DNA from: Cyathus striatus
Lineage: Eukaryota; Basidiomycota; Agaricomycetes; Agaricales; Nidulariaceae
Length of the DNA stretch: 64,000 bases
Assembly (NCBI GenBank): GCA_025738555.1
Contig: JAOVFP010000001.1
Location: 8,370,001 to 8,434,000, forward strand
Direction: 5' to 3'
Shown here: piece after piece, positions 12,089 through 22,895 of the stretch
How positions within the stretch are numbered: position 1 is the stretch's first letter
Layout: each line of letters begins with the position of its first letter
The notes under the pieces: generated by a model
The model's database searches: none
What the model saw: only the letters and a program-made list of their open reading frames with translations
What the model was told of the DNA's origin: nothing
Position numbers and translations under genes: made by a program

Positions 12089-13059
12089 CAGTCCGTGACA
12101 GGCAAAGTCCACCAATTTTATTACGGTACAAAAACGAGTTTTTTAGGACAAACTAATTACAGATTCAGATCCAGAAAGTCAAAATACATACAAAAACGAT
12201 GTTTTTAAGAAATTCCCACGAGAAAATAGGTTTGCCAAATTTTTTGGCAAAAAATCGACATGTTACATGACCTATTTTAGGATAAAATAGCTTCAAGTAC
12301 CATCATGGCCTGATTGGAGACTTCATGGTGTTGGTGCTGCTTCCTCACAGCCCATCCTGCTGCTTCACCTGTTAAACAATGCCTATAAGCACTCATGAAT
12401 CACCATGTTCAGTTAATAAAATTGCAAATAACATCCAGAGGACAAGCATCTAAGTATTTCATAACTGCATTTTTTGCATCTTGAAATGTTCTTTTCTCTT
12501 CTTCATGATACTGATATTTCACCCACCCCCAGTACTGTTAAAATGTATTGAATAATTTAGACATGGATTACAATAGAAAATATACTCATGCTACATGATT
12601 CCAGTCAGGCTCAGGGTCATCCTCCTCCAAAGCAATGTCCTCCAGATCCTCATCTGAGCAGTAAGGGTCTTGAAGTAATTCACCATCCTCACTGATTAGC
12701 TGTGGTTGAGACACACTTATAGATCCCCCCACTGATCAAATTTTCAGGACCTGTATTGGGCTCTGGGGAGGATGTGTTAGTGACAGGTGGTGGGGAGGAG
12801 CTTTGAAGATTAGTTCTTGACTGATTATTGCAAAGTCCACTTGTATTTCAGCTCTTTTTCTTGGGTCAACCTCCTAGCATGGTGGTTAGAAAGATATATT
12901 TTTGGCACTCATTGAGGCAATTTGGCTTGTGGAATCTTAATTAATACATCGTAACTATGCTATTCCGACGGTTTTCGGAGTTTAAAACTTATTTGTCATT
13001 GCTGAAAAACTCACTTAAGTTCGCTCAAAAAATTGGTCGGTTTTGCCTGTTGTGGACTG
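12089..13059 (-). mobile_element. Tc1/mariner-type element M2, internally deleted
   Basis: The ends read CAGTCCGTGACAGGCAAAGT and, in reverse complement, CAGTCCACAACAGGCAAAAC, about 35 bp of inverted repeat, flanked by TA on both sides (12087-12088 and 13060-13061). On the minus strand 12280-12550 encodes the end of the same DDE transposase as M1 (tryptophan/glycine-rich 'YW.WVKYQY' region, then 'LTGEAAGWAVRK'). The DDE core is deleted, so the element is non-autonomous. It sits inside the F-box-like relic. Confidence 0.75.
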
Positions 13060-13061
13060 TA

Positions 13062-13920
13062 TATCCAACAAAATTATCAAAATTTATATTGATTTTATAA
13101 ACATTGGTGCAATCTTGAGGTCAAAAGACAGTGCACTCATAGATCAATCATATGGGCCGAAGAAATGGAGATTCTACAATGAAGCATATTCAACTCCATG
13201 AGAATGTTTGGATATGGTGCTAACAGAATTTATGCTAGCTAAGCTGAAAAAGATTTATGTCGACTTTAATACTATCCACAATGCTCCAAAGATGACAAGC
13301 CAAGAAATTGAGAGTTTCATTTATAGTTTTCTCCCAAAGACAGTGAAGAAAGGACTGGTTGAAATTGTCACATGAACCTGTAGTACTTCTAAAATTCATA
13401 TAATAGTTGTTGTGTTCCAAGGACTTGAATTGAAACTTTATGTTGTCAGGAACTGTGTCATGGGGAGTATAGTGTTGTATGAATCGTGAGTGACGGAATG
13501 TAGTTCTGCAATTCAGCTTGAGTTCCTGTGGGACATGGAGGATGGAGAAATACAGGAATTGATTCATATAACTCTCTGGTTCAATGTCTGGAATTTAAAA
13601 TTGACAGAAACCGCTGACAGATAAGCTTATCACTGATGATATGTGGGAATAAGATAAAAGATAGAATGATGGTCAAGAGGAGTAATGTTGAGTTGACTGA
13701 CACATCCATCTCAGGAAGAGGATTCTGAAGAATGTCCCAAGGACAATTAATTAATTGTGGACTGTAACTGTATCAGCCCAGTGTGTTATCAGAGACTGAT
13801 ATTTGGCTCACAGTTATATACAGCATCTAGGAGGTGATCTGAGGCAATGAGTCAGATACAGTAAGAACCCCAAGAGTAAGGTAAGGAGTCCACATACCAT
13901 AAAATATTCAATCATTCAAG
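13062..13920. other. Unassigned AT-rich sequence with gene-like scraps
   Basis: On the plus strand about 13230-13375 reads 'MLAKLKKIYVDFNTIHNAPK...' followed by stops; I do not recognise it. The CpG content is very low, as in the transposons. Confidence 0.35.
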
Positions 13921-13925
13921 AAAGT

Positions 13926-14156
13926 TCAAAACACATTTCCAAACAGCCCCTTGACTCTCATTATCATCTCATCATCCTTCTCCCTCTTTCCCTCCCTTGC
14001 CTCCAAAACCATAGCCATAAGATCCTGCAGCATGCTAGGCAACTCAGTGTATCCTCCAACATCCTCCTTCAATGCTGTCTTCCCTTTCTCGTAACCCTGC
14101 ACACTAACCTCCATATACTCCTCTGCATATGTCTTCTTCAGCTTAGGATCCAACAT
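13926..14156 (-). pseudogene. Unrecognised gene fragment (last exon, helical)
   Basis: A 76-codon frame reads 'KLKKTYAEEYMEVSVQGYEKGKTALKEDVGGYTELPSMLQDLMAMVLEAREGKREKDDEMIMRVKGLFGNVF' only in part quoted here by its motifs: KKTYAEEYM, DVGGYTELPSMLQDLM, EMIMRVKGLFG. Confidence 0.3.
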
Positions 14157-15198
14157 TCCAAGTGGAACCAGGACACATGATCAATAGGCTGGCTTGTGCT
14201 GGGCTGGTCTATAGCCCATATATTGAAGAGCCTATTGGGGGTAGGGAGGGTAGATATTTGCACTGTGAGGTCGAGGATATGAGTGAAGTCGTTGGGATGG
14301 AGTTTTGTTAGCGACAGACGAGCAAATACTCAAAGCCGAACTTAAACACTCGAATGTGAGAAAGAAGTGAGTCTTTATTACTAGTCTGGAATAAACTAGC
14401 ACAAGAATGACTAACTACTAACTAGAAAGACCATATTTATAGAAAAGAACCATGAAGTAATCACATGTACATTAACCTACACTACAATGCATGTTACTGT
14501 GCTTCTACATTAATAACTCATGTACTACGTATGGCCGAACTGTGTAACTGTGCCCACAGTCATGATGAGTAATGTATGTTGATACACATGGTGTTCGCAT
14601 TGTAGGTCATGTGACTAATCACATGACATAGATAAGATATGATTAGATAAAAGATTAGATAAGTGACGAAATCCTGACAAGTTTGTGGATTGTGCTGAAG
14701 TGCAATACTGCTATGTCCAGTGTGAAGAGGGCTAGTGTGAACCCTTCAGTTTCGACAGGGGTGTTGCACAGTACTGCGAGCTTAATGTCTGAGCAGGTGA
14801 GTGGTGTTGAGGGAGGAAGTGGGGTGCTGTGTGATAGGTACTTGGTGAGTGAGATGGTGGACATTGATGAGGGGTGGTGATGGAGAGAGGGCTTTGACAA
14901 TGATAGCAAGTATAGATAGAGTGTAAGTGCCCCTATGATGATGGAGGTAATGATTCGGAATTCAAGTGTGTGTTCAACAGAACAGCAGTGTAATAGTTTG
15001 AAATGTGGGACGAAAGCTAAGATGATAGAGAATTCATGACATTGAACTCATAGTGTTGCATGAGTGTCTCACCACCATGTGACTAACCAAATAGATATGC
15101 ACTGAAGCCTGACTAATGCACTGTATTGGCCTGCCTACACTCCTGTCTGGTGACTTTTTTGCCATTTGCAAAATTCATCCAAATTCAACCTCAATTAT
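14157..15198. other. Unassigned; scrap shared with 6140-6275
   Basis: The minus strand at 14785-14690 repeats the unrecognised 'ETEGFTLA..DIAV' scrap seen at 6140-6275. The remainder is AT-rich and shows no family. Short direct ATTAGATAAG-type runs occur near 14640. Confidence 0.3.
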
Positions 15199-15299
15199 TT
15201 TAAATATGGGCTGTCAACTTTTCAAGTTACTGATAACTCAGATGGAACTCAACTGGAACTCAACTTAGGAACTCACCTGTAACTCAAAAAATGTAAATT

Positions 15300-16476
15300 A
15301 TCTGAATTTTGATACGCCTAGTAAAATATAAGGGATATTTTTCGAAATATAATAGACATCTAAGTACCAGTAATACAATTAGAGAATCAAGTCCAAGAGT
15401 CCAAGAGTTGGGGTGAGTCCTGAGCTGCCAACTAGAGTATTCTATATTGAATAACACTATCAAGGGAAGAGTCCAAGGGCTGGGGTTGAGTCCCACGCTG
15501 CCAGTCAAAGTATCTACACGATACAAATCAAGGGATTCGACACAACGACAATATATTTGGACTACTGATTCCTATAGAAATTACGAGTACTAGATAACTA
15601 TACTATAAAGAAAAGCCCAAAAGATAATACTCAGGAATGTATTTGTACTTCTCCATACCCAGAATAACGCACCCAGTACTAGGCAAGGCAATCGCATACC
15701 TTCAGGGAAATACTTCGGACTAGAGGATTCTTGGGCCACTGGTCCCACCAGATACCGCAATGCATAGCTATCGCGCAGTCTCTCAAATAACCTGGGATGT
15801 CCATATGTCTCTTCTGTATAATACTGCCACCATGTGGGAAACCACATGCCCCTAGAACTTTGAAACACGCGCCGAACACTTCCTGCGGCACATTGGATAG
15901 TGCCATCAGACACGCCAGTACCGGAAACACCAGTGTCCGTTATATCCGAGTACTTGGCCAGACTTAGCACATGTACTAGTGCGTGTCTTGATGCATGCCT
16001 ATTAATAGCACGGCGCGGCATTTGATGCATCTCTGAAACAGAGTGCGCCCTCATGGATCCTCATATGGAGGGTTGACCATACCTCTTCAACCATTAGGAT
16101 GCACTAGAACATTATGACGTACCATTTACCTTACCTATCCCATTGCGCATGAGACCGCTGCCATGTAATTAAGTATATAAGTAGTTTAGACATACCTTAG
16201 AATACTTTAAGCACCGCACTGGCTGTACTTCCGTTCTCGCAGTAGAGTACGTTCTGAATTGATATTGGAATTCTGAGTATAAATCTGAAATCTGAAAGTC
16301 TGTTCTGAAAGTATCTGAAAGCAATCACACTATCTACTATCAAATACATTGTTCATTTTACTATACTTGAAACTCTTGCGCCCTCGAACTAAATATAAAT
16401 CTAACTTGGAATATATGTTCTTTGTTAGTGGTGTTAATACTACGTAAATAAACATTCTCTAAAAGTTAGTCTTATC
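15300..16476. mobile_element. Secondary insertion inside X1 (possible solo LTR)
   Basis: Comparison with X2 (about 54805-54815), where the two flanks are contiguous, shows about 1.18 kb of extra sequence here, bordered by AATT on both sides. The extra sequence starts ATCTGAATTTTGATACG and ends AGTCTTATC. It contains TCTGAAAGTC-type repeats near 16285-16320 and a TATATAAGTA box near 16173, as fungal LTRs often do. No tRNA-primed site or coding region identifies it, and the 154-codon minus-strand frame at 15590-16054 is not recognised. Confidence 0.4.
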
Positions 16477-17499
16477 AATTTGTATGGTATATCACAGACA
16501 TTCTGATGCTGCTATGGATTACTAGATTAATGCTCACTTACTATTGCGCCTTGGCACTCATTATTTCCCACGCCCCTGAATTTCCATCAAATTGATCAAT
16601 TAGTGCTGCACATTGTTTTCCATGGTGCATTTGATTGCATTCATAAGTCTCATCATCGTCATAAATAGTGAGCACTGATTATTTTCATTTCTGGCCGAGT
16701 TTTTTTGGCAATTCCTCTCTCAATATTTTTGTGAACATGAATGTATATTAAATGCTTCAACTGTACAGCTAAATTACCTATGAAATAGTATGATAAGCTC
16801 AATTTATTATTATTAATGTTATATTTTATGTAAGCACAGTACATGATGTTTATGCAACTAAGATGCTATATTGCATACAAAATAACTAGCTTCATATTGT
16901 AAAAAAAAAATTACAGGAAGAATCCAAAAAGTGAGAGAAGAATGCACAAAATACATGCTCACTGCTGAGCATGATGATGGAAGAAGTGCGACGCAATCAC
17001 CATCAATGCATCAGAAGTGAGTGGAGTTATTGGGGATTTGATGACTGATGTGATGGTGCTATTTTTACACATCCCCAGTGGCAGGGGTTGGCATGGGAAA
17101 CAATGAGCTAAGGGATCATGACAACAATGAGCACAATAATAAAGTATGGGTTTTTAGTAATGGAATTTGAGGAACTTAAAGTAGGAACTTAACTGGAACT
17201 CAACTGGAACTTGAATGGAACTCAACTCAAATTCAAGTGGAGTTGAGTTGTCATTTACCACTCGAAGGTAACTTGATGGTAACTCAACTGACACTCGAAT
17301 TTAGCTTAAGTGAGGAACTCAATGGAACTTAACTTTTACTTGAAAAAAATAAATAAGCGAGGAACTCAACTCAACTTGATGGAACTTAACTTTCACTCAA
17401 AAAAATAAGCAAGAAACTTAACTTTACTTAACTTTTACTTGAAAAATAAACAAGTTGTATACCTGTATTGTATGAGTACCTTACAATAATTATACAGTA

Positions 17500-18095
17500 G
17501 TTTGTGTTGTTTCCCACCCCTCCGCTCGCTGTTTCCCACACCTATAATTCAATGTTTATTCATTTCTTATTAATTGCACATTCTCATTGTTGCCCGCACC
17601 TCCGCTCATAATTTCCCACGCTTCCGCTTAACATATCGCACCTACATACTTTTGCACTCAATGTTTCCCACACTCTGCTCATTGTTGCCCGCACCTCCGC
17701 TCATAAATTCCCATGCTTCCACTACCATTCTGATCTCTGCTTATGCTATCTCGCCCTCCCACTCATAATTTCCCACGCTTCTGTTATTATTCTGCTTCAC
17801 TACTGTCCGCTTTCTGCTCAGTATTTCCCACACTTTCGCTTCTCCACTAATCCGCTTGCAATTTCCTGCGCATTTCATCATTCCCGCCCTCCCGCTCATA
17901 GTTTCCCACACCTCCGCCTTTCACTTCTGATGCTCACTGCTGTCCACTTCTATTTCCCATGCATCCGCTTCTACTGTTTACTGCTGTCCGCATCCCTGCT
18001 CAACATTTTCCCATGCTTTCGCTGATCATTCCGACCTCTTTTCGCTTTCCTGCCCTCCCACTCATATTTTCCCATGCCTCCGCTTTTCAGACTAA
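17500..18095. repeat. Degenerate tandem array of a CCGCTCATAATTTCCCACGC-like unit
   Basis: About twenty-base units with TTTCCCAC(G/A)C and (C/T)CCGCT(C/T) are repeated with many gaps. Single copies recur in X1 at 16560, X2 at 54875 and Y1 at 29205. The inverted form GTGGGAAACAATGAGC closes the cores at about 17095 and 29625. Confidence 0.6.
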
Positions 18096-19184
18096 ATACA
18101 TATGTAACTCGCATTTTTTATAAGTTTATTTGCATTATTACTTAATATAATATGGTCTACTATGTGTATAACAACTTACATTAAGTGATGCAAAAAGATT
18201 GAAAGAAAAAGAGCAAGAACTGAGCTAAAAATTTAAGAAAAGACTTGCTCACTGTTAAGGATGATGACTAGGAAGAGTGCCCATCAACAATCCCACAATG
18301 TGTTCACATGTTGATGTCACGGTGATGAATATTTGTGTTGATGTAAGTGATGGATAGTACAACATGCATGCAAATGTGTGTAAATAAAGGTGCGAGGAGT
18401 GTGTGGGAATTGTTGAGCAGAGCTGTAGAAAACATCAGGCAGGGGTATGGGAATGATTAGTGTATACTTACCACACACTTGAACTTTTGAAACTAGAATA
18501 TTTGGAACTCAACTTACACCTGATTGGAACTTAATATAACTCGAAGGAACTCAACTTTCACCAAAAAAAACTTAGTGAAGAACTTAAGTTCACTCAAAAA
18601 ACTTAACTTTAACTCGAAAAAATTAACAGGAGCTCGAAATATTAGCATCCCCTCTACTTGACTTGAGGGAACTTGACTTTCACCCAAAAAATACAAGTGA
18701 GTAACTTAACTTAACTCAAAGGAACTCGACTTTCACTCAAAATAATAATAAGTGATGAACTTAAGTTTACTCGAGGGAACTTGACTTTTCCAAAAAAAAA
18801 AGCGAGGAACTTAAGTCCACTCGAAATATGAAAAGGCCACTCAAGGTAACTTAACTTTGACTTGAAAAAAATAAGCGAGCTCAAAAGTGGAACTCAACTG
18901 TAACTTAAGTGTGACTCGAGTTTAACTCAAAAAACTCGATAGGAACTCGAAATGTTAGCAGCCCTTTAAATATTGACTAGTGCAAAATCATAGACAAATA
19001 TTACATTTTGTACATATTTTGTATGAATACAAATGATTCTTTTTGTTCTAATTTTAGCTTAATCAAAATAAGTGTCAAATGTAACGTTGTGAACATGTTT
19101 TGACCTCACACAAAATTTATTGTTTTGTATGACTGGATACGAGATATCCCAACTAAAAATGTGCAGTGTTAGATTTTGTCTCGA

Positions 19185-19604
19185 GATATTAAATAAGAGT
19201 ACTTACATCCATACAGCTGCTTCCACATGTGGTCGAGCTCTGGAGAAGGCGGCTTCTGAAATGGCGATAGGTCGTCTCCGATACCGAATGAGAACGACTT
19301 GACTTCATATTCCACAGCATCCTCAGCTGGTGCTATAGCAGTAGCGTTCACATGGTCCTGTCAAATTTCCGTGAAGAAATGACTGCTTACAGTATATGTA
19401 AACGTCACTGTGTCGCGATTGATGTTTGAGCTGAAGTGCGAGTATGAAGATGCCAAACGATTGCATAATGATGATAAACCATAGCACGGCGAATAGGAAG
19501 CGAGGTCGCGTTTGAGCAATCGGACGAGGGGAGAAATCTTTCTCTTCCCCCTCGTCGAGAGGACCCTGCTGCTCTGTATATGATGAAGTATCAGAAGGAG
19601 ACAT
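19185..19604 (-). pseudogene. UstYa/DUF3328-family protein, 5' part only
   Basis: UstYa-type proteins are single-pass membrane oxidases in fungal ribosomal-peptide and cyclic-peptide pathways, with two HxxHC motifs in the C-terminal half. The first exon (ATG at 19604) has an acidic cytosolic head with 'SSYTEQQGPLDEGEEKDFSP' and a hydrophobic helix 'FLFAVLWFIIIMQSFGIFIL'. A second piece carries 'AVEYEVKSFSFG' and 'PPSPELDHMWKQLYG', the hallmark 'Y....F....PPSPEVDxAWxxLY' segment, and ends at a GTAAGT donor. The splice between the two pieces creates a stop in the phase I can derive, and no exon with HxxHC follows before the X1 element. The gene is therefore broken. Confidence 0.65.
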
Positions 19605-19859
19605 GGGGAGTAAAGAACATGCAGATTCAACGAGGTATATTTCCTACATTTCATGAAACGGCTATAGCCCAGTCCGATATGGATCAATCCGTACATCCAC
19701 CGAACCCGCACAAAAGCCAATGTTGTGTAGGTTTCTATGGTCCTCTAGGCTTCTATGTGTGCGTGCACTACACCTTTTCAAGATTTTTTTGTACTGACCT
19801 GTTCGTGACATGCTCCCTTGGTCCTTGACCCAACCCGCACCTGTACCTGCTGCACACCC

Positions 19860-20004
19860 TTGGACTAACGCAAGTTACACTGAATGTTCAACACAATCGG
19901 CCAAAAGGAGGCGGGGACGCGTTTGAGCAAGATGAGGGGGGAAATCTTCTCCTGTTCGCCAAGAAGCCCTTGCTGCTCGGTATAGGACGTACTATCTGAA
20001 GGAA
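19860..20004 (-). pseudogene. Second UstYa-like relic (first exon only)
   Basis: From an ATG at about 20007 the minus strand reads 'MFPSDSTSYTEQQGLLGEQEK', matching the first exon of the neighbouring relic, then degenerates. The upstream 130 bases (20040-20130) also match 19630-19720, including CGGCTATAGCCCAGT. The two form a tandem duplication of promoter plus first exon. Confidence 0.6.
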
Positions 20005-20159
20005 ACATGTGGGATAAAATGCGGGCAGATTCATCGAAGTATATTTCCCATATTTTATGAAACGGCTATAGCCCAGTTGTCTGATATGGATAAATCCGTT
20101 CATCCGCGGAACCCGCACAAACCCAATGTCATGTAGACTCTATAGGGAAACCTAATTTT

Positions 20160-20274
20160 TACTGTGCACAATCAGCGTCGAATTTCCACGCTCAAAATAA
20201 CTTGAATCTTACTAGACTTTGAAATGAGCGAATTTAGTCCGTGATGTTTATTTTGAGCTTGTGGGCTCGACCCT
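20160..20274. other. Spacer before minisatellite
   Basis: No feature recognised. Confidence 0.3.
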
Positions 20275-20825
20275 GAGAGTGCACCACGCTCACGTTTGTT
20301 CGTGAACGGTAAAAACTGGGTGCCCGTCTGTGAGTAATAAGTTATAATAAGGACTCCCGAATGCTGTCTCTTGCACTGTTTTTGCGTGCACGGTAGAAAC
20401 TAGGTGCCCGTTTGTGAGTAAAAAGCTTTAATAACTCGACCCTCTAATGCTGTCTCTTGCACTATTTGCGTGTACGGTAGATACTAGGTGCCCGTTCATG
20501 AGTAAAAAGCTTTAATAAGGATCCCTGAATGCTATCTCTTGCACTATTTTCGCGTGCACGGTAGAAACTGGGTGCCCGTTTGTGAGTAAAAAGCTTTAAT
20601 AAGGACCCTTGGATGCAGTTTTTTGCACTATTTCTGCGTGCACGGTAAAACCTAGGTGCTCATTTGTGGGAAATAAGCGCTAAGCTCTAATAAGGACCCC
20701 TGAATGCGGTCTCTTGCACTATTTTTGCGTGCACGGTAAAAAATCGGTGCCCGTTTGTGGGTAATAAACTTTGAAGATAATAAAGACCATTATACGCTGT
20801 TTCTTGCACTATTTTTAGAAAGTTG
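20275..20825. repeat. Minisatellite, about 85-base unit, 6-7 copies
   Basis: Each unit contains CTCTTGCACTATTTTTGCG, a CACGGTA(G/A)AAACT box, GGTGCCCGTTTGTGAGTA and AAGCTTTAATAAGGA. Units are 81-92 bases long with point changes and small indels. The array ends about 60 bases before the TATA box of the RlpA-like gene. Confidence 0.85.
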
Positions 20826-20888
20826 CACGATAGATGCCTGTTAATTGCAAAGCACATGGTTTATTAATTTTTAAAAGAGTTTATCTTG

Positions 20889-20899
20889 ATGTATAAAAG
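20889..20899 (+). promoter_or_regulatory. TATA box candidate of the RlpA-like gene
   Basis: GTATAAAAGCAGG lies about 90 bases before the ATG at 20982, a normal distance for a fungal TATA promoter. Confidence 0.5.
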
Positions 20900-20981
20900 C
20901 AGGTTTGTGGCTGTAGATGCTCTACAGAAGATCTACTTCCTTCTACCGTTATTAACAAGCTTACTGCAAAGTTACACTACG

Positions 20982-21734
20982 ATGAAATCGTCATTCCTCG
21001 TCGCTCTCATTAGTGCTGCGATTGTCCATGCAATTGTAGTACCGCTTGAGGTCGTGCGTTTACTACTCAAACTCTTGTTTTTACCAGACTTAATGAGTTG
21101 GTTCTTGCAGCGCGCCGAAGCTGACACTGACGTTGATTTGGCGAATATAATATATCGTCGCTCTGCTCAGGCAGATCTTGAGCCCACTCAGGGTGTCGAT
21201 CAGGGGAATTCTTCTTCTGATCTTCCTTCCTTCATGATTGGCACTCAAACCGGACAGGGTACTTTCTATGGCAGTAAGCCTTTTCTTCTCTGTTGCAAAA
21301 ATAAAAGAAAAACTCATTTTTGCAGCTGGTTTGGGTGCATGTGGCTTCGTCAACACAGAAACCGATTTTATTGCTGCTGCTTCCAAACTGCTCTTCGACA
21401 ACTTTCCGTAAGTTTGCCGCGCGTTCTATCTTCCAACTATTTTTCTCACATAGGCCATAGTGGATACACCCATGTCAACCCCAACAATAATCCCATCTGC
21501 GACAGAAAGGTGAAGGCTACCTGTACGCATTTCTAAATTTACATCTCTCCATCGCACCTATTTATGTCTCTTCCAGACCAGGGCAAGTCAGTCACAGTTG
21601 CCATCACAGACCGCTGTGAAGCATGTGCTCTTACTGATCTTGACTTTTCCCCCTCCGCCTTTGAACAACTTGCTGATTTAGAGGATGGCCGTATCTCTAA
21701 TACCTTCTCTTTCCCTTTCTCTCTTTATTCGTAA
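20982..21734 (+). CDS. Secreted RlpA-like double-psi beta-barrel (expansin-like) protein
   Basis: Three introns (21274-21325, 21408-21460, 21523-21576; 52-54 nt, GT..AG) leave 197 codons. The N-terminus 'MKSSFLVALISAAIVHA' is a signal peptide. The C-terminal half carries the barrel: 'GTFYGTGLGACGF', 'FIAAASKLLFDNFPGYTHVNPN', 'ICDRKVKATYQGKSVTV' and 'DRCEACALTDLDFSPSAFEQL', with the conserved Cys pairs and the Asp of the DLDFSP motif. Agaricomycetes have many such small cell-wall or extracellular proteins; no enzymatic activity is established for most. The usual final 'GR..GVxW.F' is 'GRISNTFSF' here. A GT..AG pair (21691-21748) could instead be spliced to give a different short tail. About 50 residues between signal peptide and barrel are unusual, with a leucine-rich patch. 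Confidence 0.8.
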
Positions 21735-22895
21735 TTACTATGTTTCCAGTGCTCACTCACGCCTAGTGCGAATCTCATATGAGATTGGAGTGCACCGCAC
21801 AACTTATGACGACTTTTTGTGATATTTGACTCATCATCCGATACAGGCTACGAACGACTTGTGACACTGACAGTATCAGCTGCGCTTCTGTTTCTGATGA
21901 TTTAGAAGAAGGGCCAAAGACAGTAGGTGCGTAGTCCAAGAAAGTGCCTACCAAAGTCGGATGGAGAGTTCGAGCTAAGTGCTATAAAATACGTGAGATA
22001 AATCTGCAATAAGTTATAAAAGACGTACCGATATGAAGTGGAACTTCAAACTGTTTGCCTCATCTGTCTCGTTCAAATTAGACATATTTTCTAAATCTTC
22101 GAAGTGTAACACGTGGTCTTCTGAGTTGATAAACGGATATCGACACCAAAATATATCCATGTCTGAATCCTTTTCATCCTCTTCCAGCCATATATACTGT
22201 GTTGCTACTCTTGATCTAGCGCTTGAGCATTCCGATAAACCATGAAAATGACTATACGCCGCCGAGCTAGTGAAGGAGGACTTCATGAACCATGGGCATC
22301 GTATGTGTATGGGAGGTCTGGGAGTGTGCGGGTCATTTTTTAGGGATGTGAGGTGGAGTTGGGAGGGAGGGTGAGGAGGGAGGGTGAGGAGGGAGGGTGA
22401 GGAGGGAGAGGTCGGAAGGGGAGGGGGAGAGGGATGAGGTCATTTGTTTGGGATAGTTGTGTTTTTGTATTTGTGCGTGGGAGATTCGAGGATTACAAAT
22501 CGATCAGGTGGGAGTCTGGGCAGTGGGACGTGCCGATGGTCTTGCACTTCGTTGATACTAACGCCAGCTACACCTATCTTCGACGTTCGTACTCTAGACT
22601 CTACAGTACGCCCTCGCCTAACCTCTAAACACACCATTCAACGCTCTCGGGTAAAATCGGACGGAGAACGTGCGTCCCGACGTTCGGTGCAATGGCAGGC
22701 TCGAGTAACATAATCACCTGCTGCATCATCAGCATCAATGAACCATCCTCACTGCTTCTTTCTGCACACGTTCGCCACAAGTGATAACATCCACATGTAC
22801 CCATTTCAAATACACACTATATTCAAGCACATTGTTCATCTTCAAGAGCGATAAAGTCTCCAGAGGGCATTGATGTCCGATACCCTCCCCTCACA
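21735..22895. other. Intergenic between the RlpA-like and phosphatase genes
   Basis: It contains a short G-rich tandem run (GGAGGGTGAGGAG-type, about 22350-22412) and a 90-codon acidic minus-strand frame (22286-22014) with no recognised family. Upstream regulatory sequence of the phosphatase is presumably here, without a clear TATA box. Confidence 0.4.

Larger units (their letters stand above)
15208..18964. mobile_element. Large composite non-autonomous element X1 (GGGCTG ends, 9-bp target duplication)
   Basis: The element starts GGGCTGTCAACTTTT and ends (reverse complement) GGGCTGCTAACATTT. It is flanked by the 9-bp direct repeat TTTAAATAT at 15199-15207 and 18965-18973. Subterminal arms (15230-15295, 17165-17455, 18475-18960) consist of many degenerate copies of words like GGAACTCAACT and GGAACTTAACTTTCACTC. 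The interior holds two related cores (about 16480-17140 and 18090-18440), each ending in a hairpin motif of the type TGCTCA-CTGT-TGAGCA. No transposase is encoded. A 9-bp duplication is usual for Mutator-like elements but not exclusive to them. A second copy, X2, is at 54731. Confidence 0.7.

Noticed and set aside
20275..20825. Regular repeats, considered as a CRISPR array
   Set aside because: The whole unit repeats with no unique spacers, units are about 85 bases, and the surrounding genes are eukaryotic with introns. It is a minisatellite.
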